Shown piece by piece: positions 56,178 to 64,000 of a stretch of 64,000 bases of DNA. Within the stretch, counting starts at the first letter, position 1; every line of letters starts with the position of its first letter. The stretch is from Texcoconibacillus texcoconensis. GTDB lineage: Bacteria; Bacillota; Bacilli; Bacillales; Salisediminibacteriaceae. The notes beneath the pieces are model-generated. The model searched no databases. It worked only from the letters and a program-made list of their open reading frames with translations, and had not been told where the DNA came from. The stretch lies in the NCBI RefSeq assembly GCF_014202575.1, contig NZ_JACHHB010000016.1:25074-89073 (forward strand), written 5' to 3'. The translations under genes were made by a program, and so were the position numbers.

Positions 56178-57293
56178 GTGCATATTGAACAATTAACGTA
56201 TGAGAACTACCGCAATTATGCTAAAACCGACTTAACATTTGATCATAATGTTAACGTGATTATTGGTGAGAATGCTCAAGGAAAAACGAATTTACTTGAG
56301 GCGATATACGTTTTAGCAATGACAAAATCGCACCGGACGGCTAAAGATAAAGAACTGATTCGTTGGGAAGAACCTTTTGCAAAAATTCAAGGACAGATCA
56401 AAAAACGCACAGGGCCACTTCATCTGGAAGTGGTGTTTTCTAGTCAAGGGAAAAAAGTAAAATTAAATCGACTTGAACAAGAGCGGATCAGTCAATATAT
56501 TGGTGCGTTAAATATTGTGATGTTTGCTCCGGAAGATTTACGACTGGTAAAGGGGAGTCCTAAAGAACGGCGGCGTTTTATTGATATGGAGATGGGACAG
56601 ATCAGTCCTATATACCTTTATCACTTATCTCAATATCACAAAATATTAAAACAAAGAAACCGATTGTTAAAAGACGCTTACTCGAAATCATTTGATGATG
56701 CCATGCTTGATGTATTAACTGCACAGTTAATTCCAGAAGCAGCACAAGTCATCCGAAAACGATATGATTTTTTAAATAAACTTCAAGTATGGGCAAATGA
56801 CATTCACGAGCAAATAAGCCGTGGATTAGAACACTTGAAAATTGAGTACGTTCCGTCGGCAGAGGTATCAAATTCTATGAATTTGTCGACACTAGAGGAA
56901 AAACTTCAAGAACAGTTTAACAGCGTGATAGATCAAGAAAAAAGGCGAGCGACAACACTCGTTGGTCCGCACCGTGATGATTTGCGTTTCATTGTAAATG
57001 ATAAAAATGTGCAAACATACGGTTCGCAAGGACAACAACGAACGGTGGCCCTTTCTTTGAAATTAGCAGAAATTGAATTGATCCACGAACAAGTTAAAGA
57101 ATATCCGATCCTTCTATTGGATGACGTGTTATCTGAATTAGATGATCATCGGCAGTCTCATTTGTTGAGTACAATTCAAGGCAAAGTCCAGACATTTGTA
57201 ACGACGACAAGTGTTGATGGAATTGATCATAAGACGTTGAACGAAGCAGAGCTTTTCAGGGTTGAAAATGGAGAGGTTGTTAAAAAGAAGTGA
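56178..57293 (+). CDS. recF: Recombination mediator RecF
   Basis: A 371-residue SMC-like ABC ATPase that helps load RecA at gaps. Walker [21 protein letters not shown], signature [19 protein letters not shown] and Walker [18 protein letters not shown] are intact. The start is GTG at 56178 with GAGGGG about 8 nt upstream, 16 bp after yaaA. Confidence 0.97.
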   Translation: MHIEQLTYENYRNYAKTDLTFDHNVNVIIGENAQGKTNLLEAIYVLAMTKSHRTAKDKELIRWEEPFAKIQGQIKKRTGPLHLEVVFSSQGKKVKLNRLEQERISQYIGALNIVMFAPEDLRLVKGSPKERRRFIDMEMGQISPIYLYHLSQYHKILKQRNRLLKDAYSKSFDDAMLDVLTAQLIPEAAQVIRKRYDFLNKLQVWANDIHEQISRGLEHLKIEYVPSAEVSNSMNLSTLEEKLQEQFNSVIDQEKRRATTLVGPHRDDLRFIVNDKNVQTYGSQGQQRTVALSLKLAEIELIHEQVKEYPILLLDDVLSELDDHRQSHLLSTIQGKVQTFVTTTSVDGIDHKTLNEAELFRVENGEVVKKK

Positions 57294-57303
57294 GGTGGCG
57301 CCT

Positions 57304-57576
57304 ATGTTTGTACACATTGGTAGTGATACGGTTATCCGTTCGCGGGATATCGTTGCGATCTTAGAGAGTCAAAATCAAGGGTCAACACAAGTGAATCAAG
57401 ATTTTGTCAACTCTTATTCTGAAGAAAAAGACGACCGAATTGAAGTAACTGAAGATGAGACGAAATCTGTTGTGGTCACAACGGAAAAAGTCTATATGTC
57501 ACCGATCTCGTCAATGACCTTAAAACGACGAGCAGAACAAGCATCAGACTTTGAGGATGAAAGTGAATTTGAGTGA
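57304..57576 (+). CDS. remB: Extracellular matrix regulator RemB (DUF370)
   Basis: A 90-residue YaaB/RemB protein (MFVHIGSDTVIRSRDIVAIL; VYMSPISSMTLKRRAEQA). In B. subtilis it promotes matrix gene expression. GAGGTGG lies 6 nt before the ATG and overlaps the recF stop. The C-terminal tail is acidic (DFEDESEFE). Confidence 0.9.
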   Translation: MFVHIGSDTVIRSRDIVAILESQNQGSTQVNQDFVNSYSEEKDDRIEVTEDETKSVVVTTEKVYMSPISSMTLKRRAEQASDFEDESEFE

Positions 57577-57618
57577 AAATTAAATGTGCAGAGAAATGAA
57601 TTTTGCACAAAAGTGTAG

Positions 57619-59541
<1,923 letters not shown>

Positions 59542-59665
59542 CTCGAAAAGCACAAGGCGCTCGCCAATCGGCGACAAGCACTGGAGGGACGACAAGCAGA
59601 AGCGCACGTCAGCTTCAAGTGTCGTACCGAAGTGATCTCGAGCCGATAGCGCCTGAAGCTAGATG
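59542..59665. repeat. Intergenic repeat between gyrB and gyrA
   Basis: It starts right after the gyrB stop. AGGCGC-ATCGGC (59555, 59667 offset inner arm at 59567) pairs with GCCGAT-GCGCCT (59642-59654). Composition (GCGACAAGCACTGGAGGGAC, AGCGCCTGAAGCTAGATG) is like the high-copy intergenic repeats of Bacillaceae. There is no ORF. The following 59666-59806 should contain the gyrA promoter. Confidence 0.65.
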
Positions 59666-59806
59666 AGAAAACACCAAAAGATTTATAAAACTACACTTCT
59701 TCCCAGTTGGAACACTTCGAATTGCTATCAATATCGAATTCGTACGGGTAGAACGATGTACCAATAGGCATTTCAAGTTGCCGCACGGGAAACGGAGGTT
59801 CATTCG

Positions 59807-62347
59807 ATGTCAGAGCAAGATCATTCGAAAGTTAGAGAAATTAATATTAGTCAAGAGATGAAAACATCGTTTATGGATTATGCGATGAGCGTCATCGTCA
59901 GTCGTGCGCTCCCAGACGTTCGCGATGGGTTAAAACCTGTTCACCGCCGTATTTTATACGCAATGAATGAATTAGGGATTACCGCTGATAAATCGTATAA
60001 AAAGTCGGCACGTATCGTCGGGGAAGTTATCGGTAAATATCACCCCCATGGTGACTCAGCTGTTTATGAAACGATGGTTCGTATGGCACAAGATTTTAGC
60101 CACCGTTACATGCTTGTCGATGGGCACGGAAACTTTGGGTCGATCGATGGTGATGCAGCAGCAGCGATGCGTTATACTGAGGCAAGAATGGCGAAACTTT
60201 CCCATGAAATGGTTCGGGATATTAATAAAGATACAATTGACTATCAGGAAAACTATGATGGTGCTGAAAAAGAGCCGATCGTCCTCCCGGCGCGCTTTCC
60301 AAACTTATTAGTTAACGGTGCTAGTGGTATAGCGGTTGGAATGGCAACTAACGTTCCCCCACACCAACTAGGGGAAGTTATTGATGCTGTATTAATGGTA
60401 AGTGAAAATCCAGATGTTACGATTCCAGAAATTATGCAAGTAATGCCAGGTCCTGACTTTCCGACAGGAGCTGAAATCTTAGGTACGTCAGGAATCCGAA
60501 AAGCTTATGAGACTGGTAAAGGTTCTATCACACTTCGAGCAAACGCAGAGATTCAAGAGGATAACGGCAAACCTCGAATTATCGTCAGCGAAATTCCTTA
60601 CCAAGTGAATAAAGCACGTTTAATTGAAAAGATTGCCGAACTAGTTCGCGATAAGAAAATTGATGGCATTACTGATTTACGTGATGAATCAGACCGAAAT
60701 GGAATGCGAATTGTTATTGAATTACGACGTGATGTTAATGCCAACGTCTTACTGAATAATTTATATAAACAAACGGCTCTACAAACGAGTTTCGGTATGA
60801 ACTTACTTGCACTCGTCAATGGCGAGCCAAAAGTGTTAGATGTCAAATCGATTCTTTCGCACTATTTAGACCATCAAAAAGAAGTTATTCGCCGTCGTAC
60901 AGCGTTTGAACTTCGAAAAGCTGAAGCAAGAGCGCACATTCTTGAAGGTTTACGCACAGCACTCGATTATCTCGACCAAGTTATTGAATTAATTCGAGGA
61001 TCTGAGACGACAGAAATTGCTCGAGAAGGTTTGATGAATGAATTTAAGCTAAGTTATGACCAAGCTCAAGCGATTCTAGATATGCGTCTCCAACGATTAA
61101 CTGGTTTGGAACGAGAAAAGGTTGAAAATGAATATGCAGAACTCGTCGAACGTATTAAAGAGTTAAAAGCGATTCTAGCTGACGAAGAAAAAGTGCTTGA
61201 AATCATTCGAGAAGAAATGTCTGAAATTAAAGAACGTTTCAATGATGAACGAAGAACAAAAATTTCAATTGGCGAGAATTCCTTTGAAGATGAGGATTTA
61301 ATTCCTCGTGAAAATGTCGTTATTACGTTAACCCATAATGGATATATTAAACGGTTACCTGTTTCCACATACCGTAGCCAAAAACGAGGTGGCCGTGGTG
61401 TTCAAGGGATGGGGACACATGGTGATGATTTTGTAGAACATTTATTTATCACAAATTCCCATCAAACGATTCTATTCTTCACGAATAAAGGTAAAGTGTA
61501 TCGCTTAAAAGGGTATGAAATTCCTGAATTAAAGCGAACTGCTAAAGGTGTACCGATTATTAACTTACTTCAAATTGAGCAAGATGAGTACATCAGTACA
61601 GTCATACCAATTGAAGAATTCAGCGATGATGAGTATCTCTTCTTCGTAACAAAACAAGGGATTATTAAGCGTACTGAACTTTCAGCATTTGCAAATATTC
61701 GCCGTGGTGGATTATTTGCAATCAACTTGAAGGAAAATGATGAATTACACGGTGTACGCCTAACGGATGGCACACGTAACCTCATTATTGGAACGAAACA
61801 TGGTATGTCTATTCGTTTCCCAGAAACAGATGTACGCTTTATGGGGCGAAATGCTGCAGGCGTAAAGGGGATTAGTTTAAATGAAGGCGATCATGTTGTA
61901 GGTATGGATATGATCGAAGACGGTGAACATGTGTTGATTGTAACCGAAAAAGGTTACGGTAAACGAACACACATTGATGAATATCGTGATCAAAGCCGTG
62001 GCGGTAAAGGGATTAAAACATGCAACATTACTGATAAAAACGGGGAACTGGTTTCTTTGAAAGTCGTGGCTGAAGAGCATGATTTAATGCTTATTACGAC
62101 AAATGGCGTTCTCATGAGAATGCACATTAACGAAATTTCTCAAACAGGTCGAAATACACAAGGTGTACGCCTCATTCGCGTTGGTGATGAAGAAGAAGTG
62201 GCGACAGTTGCGCGTGTAGATATTGATGATTCTGAGGATGAAGAATTAAACGAAGAAGAAACGACTGACCAAGAATCTAATGACCAAGAAGAAACGACTG
62301 ACCAAGAAGCGGTTGAGCAAGAAGACCCTGAAAAAACAGAAGAATAA
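59807..62347 (+). CDS. gyrA: DNA gyrase subunit A
   Basis: An 846-residue GyrA, the DNA-cleaving half of gyrase. The QRDR is wild-type-like ([20 protein letters not shown], with Ser and Glu at the positions where quinolone resistance arises), with the catalytic Tyr in [10 protein letters not shown]. The GyrA box [10 protein letters not shown] and six C-terminal beta-pinwheel repeats follow. The last 40 residues are strongly acidic with repeated TTDQE. GGAGG lies 9 nt before the ATG. Confidence 0.98.
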   Translation: MSEQDHSKVREINISQEMKTSFMDYAMSVIVSRALPDVRDGLKPVHRRILYAMNELGITADKSYKKSARIVGEVIGKYHPHGDSAVYETMVRMAQDFSHRYMLVDGHGNFGSIDGDAAAAMRYTEARMAKLSHEMVRDINKDTIDYQENYDGAEKEPIVLPARFPNLLVNGASGIAVGMATNVPPHQLGEVIDAVLMVSENPDVTIPEIMQVMPGPDFPTGAEILGTSGIRKAYETGKGSITLRANAEIQEDNGKPRIIVSEIPYQVNKARLIEKIAELVRDKKIDGITDLRDESDRNGMRIVIELRRDVNANVLLNNLYKQTALQTSFGMNLLALVNGEPKVLDVKSILSHYLDHQKEVIRRRTAFELRKAEARAHILEGLRTALDYLDQVIELIRGSETTEIAREGLMNEFKLSYDQAQAILDMRLQRLTGLEREKVENEYAELVERIKELKAILADEEKVLEIIREEMSEIKERFNDERRTKISIGENSFEDEDLIPRENVVITLTHNGYIKRLPVSTYRSQKRGGRGVQGMGTHGDDFVEHLFITNSHQTILFFTNKGKVYRLKGYEIPELKRTAKGVPIINLLQIEQDEYISTVIPIEEFSDDEYLFFVTKQGIIKRTELSAFANIRRGGLFAINLKENDELHGVRLTDGTRNLIIGTKHGMSIRFPETDVRFMGRNAAGVKGISLNEGDHVVGMDMIEDGEHVLIVTEKGYGKRTHIDEYRDQSRGGKGIKTCNITDKNGELVSLKVVAEEHDLMLITTNGVLMRMHINEISQTGRNTQGVRLIRVGDEEEVATVARVDIDDSEDEELNEEETTDQESNDQEETTDQEAVEQEDPEKTEE

Positions 62348-62410
62348 TGTTGAAGGATCTTTCGTAGTATCAACGCTATGTTCGTGATCTATGCAAAGTC
62401 AATTCTGAAA

Positions 62411-62456
62411 AGACTGTCCGCATAAAGAGTCTCCCTTTTTATGTGGACAGTCTTCT
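62411..62456 (+). terminator. Terminator of gyrA
   Basis: AAGACTGTCCGCATAA and TTATGTGGACAGTCTT form a 15-bp stem with one mismatch, followed by CTTAAT. The core ACTGTCC echoes the arms of the 52-bp array. Confidence 0.78.
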
Positions 62457-62584
62457 TAATATGTTCAAAACGATACGTTACCTAAAATCTAATCTAAAAA
62501 ATGTTTTGCGCATAGTTAAATCTTGACAGCTTCATCATTTTCCCGATACGTTTAAGGTAATGACTTTGAAGGGGACGATTTAGT

Positions 62585-63694
62585 ATGCGAGTGAATATTG
62601 ACCAATTGGAACCTGGTTGTATATTATCAGAAGACATTTTTCTACGAACAACTATGCCTTTGATGCGCAAGAAGACAGTTTTGACTGAAGAAAATATACA
62701 TATATTAAAAACTTTTCTCGTCGAAACAGCAGCCGTTGAAACCAAATTAATTAATGGAAAACCATTTAAACCCTCAAAAACAATCGTTGATGAAAAAGAA
62801 AAAAAGAAAAAACAAGACGAAAAACCAGTAACAAAGACAGTAGCAGAACAACCGTTTATTGACCGTTATCTTGAAGCTGTACAAAAATATAAGCAATTGT
62901 TTATAACATGGCAATCAGGCATAAAAGTTGATATTTGGGCAGTACGTCAACTGTTTTTAAATGTCTTTACTGAAAATCGACCAAGCAAATATGAACTGTC
63001 ACAACTTCATCATTATGGCACAAAAACTGATTACCATTATTATCACGCTGTCAGTGTTGCTATACTTTCAGCAAGTTTAGGTGAAAAACTGAACTTATCT
63101 TCAGGAGACATTATCCAATTAGGAATTTCCGGTTTATTAGCTGACTGCGGAATGTCTAAAGTTCCTCCTAAGATCTTAAATAAAAAGGGATCACTAACAG
63201 AAAGTGAAAATAAAGAGATTAAGAAACATCCTTTATATAGTTATCAAATGCTCAAAGACTTACCTGGGATTTCACAAAATGCTCTTCAAGGAGTCTTACA
63301 ACATCACGAACGCTTAGACGGTAGTGGCTATCCAATGGGTTATCAAGTAGATGTCATCCATCATTACGCAAAAATTATTTCCGTTTGTGACATGTACCAC
63401 GCAATGACAACAGAAAGACATTATCGCAGCAAGCAATTACCTTTTAAAGTATTAGAACAACTACACAAAGATGAATTTGGTAAGTTAGATCCGATAATAG
63501 TTGAGAAATTTATTTCAATAATAAATACAATTTCAATTGGTTCACAAGTTCGACTAACAAACGGTTATCTAGCAGAAGTAATTTATGTAGATCAGAAAGA
63601 ACAAATGCGTCCGTTAGTCCGATTAGAAAACGGTGAAATGTTAGATTTAAAATCAGAAACAAATGAATATATAGCAGAAGTAATAAAACAATAA
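62585..63694 (+). CDS. HD-GYP family protein with altered metal site
   Basis: A 369-residue cytoplasmic protein with a Lys-rich linker (about 65-85) before a C-terminal HD-GYP domain (about 140-320). The domain keeps the first His (YYHAVSVAILSASLG), HPLYSYQML, and the GYP motif HHERLDGSGYPMG. However, the HD pair reads LLADCGMSK, with Ala in place of His. HD-GYP proteins hydrolyse cyclic-di-GMP; activity here is doubtful. GAAGGGGA precedes the ATG. It lies between gyrA and an rRNA operon. Confidence 0.85.
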   Translation: MRVNIDQLEPGCILSEDIFLRTTMPLMRKKTVLTEENIHILKTFLVETAAVETKLINGKPFKPSKTIVDEKEKKKKQDEKPVTKTVAEQPFIDRYLEAVQKYKQLFITWQSGIKVDIWAVRQLFLNVFTENRPSKYELSQLHHYGTKTDYHYYHAVSVAILSASLGEKLNLSSGDIIQLGISGLLADCGMSKVPPKILNKKGSLTESENKEIKKHPLYSYQMLKDLPGISQNALQGVLQHHERLDGSGYPMGYQVDVIHHYAKIISVCDMYHAMTTERHYRSKQLPFKVLEQLHKDEFGKLDPIIVEKFISIINTISIGSQVRLTNGYLAEVIYVDQKEQMRPLVRLENGEMLDLKSETNEYIAEVIKQ

Positions 63695-63741
63695 TTAATA
63701 ATACAAAGAAAACGTCATATAGAATAATTTTTGTTTTATTG

Positions 63742-63770
63742 TTGCAATCTACGAGAAACCATGATATATT
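63742..63770 (+). promoter_or_regulatory. rRNA operon promoter P1
   Basis: TTGCAA (63742-63747), a 17-bp spacer and TATATT (63765-63770). It is the upstream of two tandem promoters, as is usual for Bacillus rrn operons. Confidence 0.7.
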
Positions 63771-63843
63771 ATTAAAAGTCGACAAAAACAAACAAACAAC
63801 ACGAAATTTCACCCCCCTTTTCTTGAAGGGAAGAAAAAAAGTG

Positions 63844-63872
63844 TTGACTTATTGAAATGTCGATGATAAACT
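63844..63872 (+). promoter_or_regulatory. rRNA operon promoter P2
   Basis: TTGACT (63844-63849), a 17-bp spacer and TAAACT (63867-63872), about 100 bp after P1. Confidence 0.72.
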
Positions 63873-64000
63873 TGTTAAGTCGCTGTCGATAACAGCGGGA
63901 AACATTGACCTTTGAAAACTAAACAAAAAGCTAAGCGACCAGCGGGATCTTATTTAAGATTCTGTCAATGAAACAATGAAGATGTCAGTGACATCAAACT
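63873..64000 (+). other. rRNA operon leader, continuing past the window
   Basis: The text CCTTTGAAAACTAAACAAAA (about 63910) is the characteristic box-A-containing leader found before 16S rRNA genes in Bacillaceae. The 16S gene itself must start beyond the edge; none of its 5' sequence is visible. The position after gyrA matches rrnO of B. subtilis. Confidence 0.75.

Noticed and set aside
63873..64000. Start of a 16S rRNA gene in the window
   Set aside because: Only leader sequence is visible; the conserved 5' end of 16S rRNA does not appear before base 64000.

Overview
The window is the replication-origin region of a Firmicute chromosome, from a member of the Bacillaceae. The backbone has the gene order known from Bacillus subtilis around oriC. 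The leftward arm runs rlmH-yyzF-htrC-walJIHKR, then a tRNA cluster, purA, dnaB, rplI, gdpP, yybS, rpsR-ssb-rpsF, ychF, yyzM, yyaC, parBA, noc, rsmG, mnmG, mnmE, jag, yidC, yidD, rnpA and rpmH. The rightward arm runs dnaA-dnaN-yaaA-recF-remB-gyrB-gyrA and ends in an rRNA-operon leader. Nearly all genes are transcribed away from oriC. A NaChBac-type sodium channel, a menaquinone-linked malate dehydrogenase (mqo) and spore-former genes (spoIIIJ-type yidC, yyaC, soj/spo0J) fit an endospore former, probably from the alkaliphilic or halotolerant Bacillaceae. The genus cannot be fixed from the sequence alone.

Region 1 (1-17400) is accessory and metabolic: the 3' part of glycogen phosphorylase, an OFA-family transporter, a MEDS-domain histidine kinase, a DUF4023 small protein, an ASCH-domain protein, the sodium channel, the ahpCF peroxide-defence operon with a PerR-like operator, mqo, a tandem nitrilase-fold protein whose second half has lost its cysteine, a five-TM histidine kinase, and a NERD/zinc-ribbon protein. 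It ends in a striking array of fifteen 52-bp hairpin units (16613-17392) next to rlmH.

Region 2 (17477-27023) is the cell-wall stress regulon core: rlmH, the unlisted small gene yyzF, htrC, the walRKHIJ operon and an M23/LysM/G5 endopeptidase. Five perfect DnaA boxes lie within about 340 bp of the rlmH-yyzF-htrC junctions, about 35 kb from oriC.

Region 3 (27228-43028) holds five tRNA genes (Glu, fMet, Asp, Phe, Thr), purA with a PurR-type operator pair, replication and ribosomal protein genes, the c-di-AMP phosphodiesterase, and parAB. ParB has targets within reach: three parS-like palindromes lie at 34402, 41597 and 45242.

Region 4 (43029-44307) is a 1.3-kb insertion zone between soj and noc. 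It contains a dispersed repeat that has a second copy at 6322, a broken transposase gene, a structured repeat with terminal inverted repeats, and a hairpin element that resembles one at 41338.

Region 5 (44308-64000) holds noc and the mnmG/mnmE tRNA-modification genes, then the SpoIIIJ/Jag membrane-insertion genes and rpmH-rnpA. A bipartite oriC (DnaA boxes on both sides of dnaA) follows, then the dnaA-to-gyrA replication genes, a degenerate HD-GYP protein, and tandem promoters leading into an rRNA operon that lies beyond the window edge.
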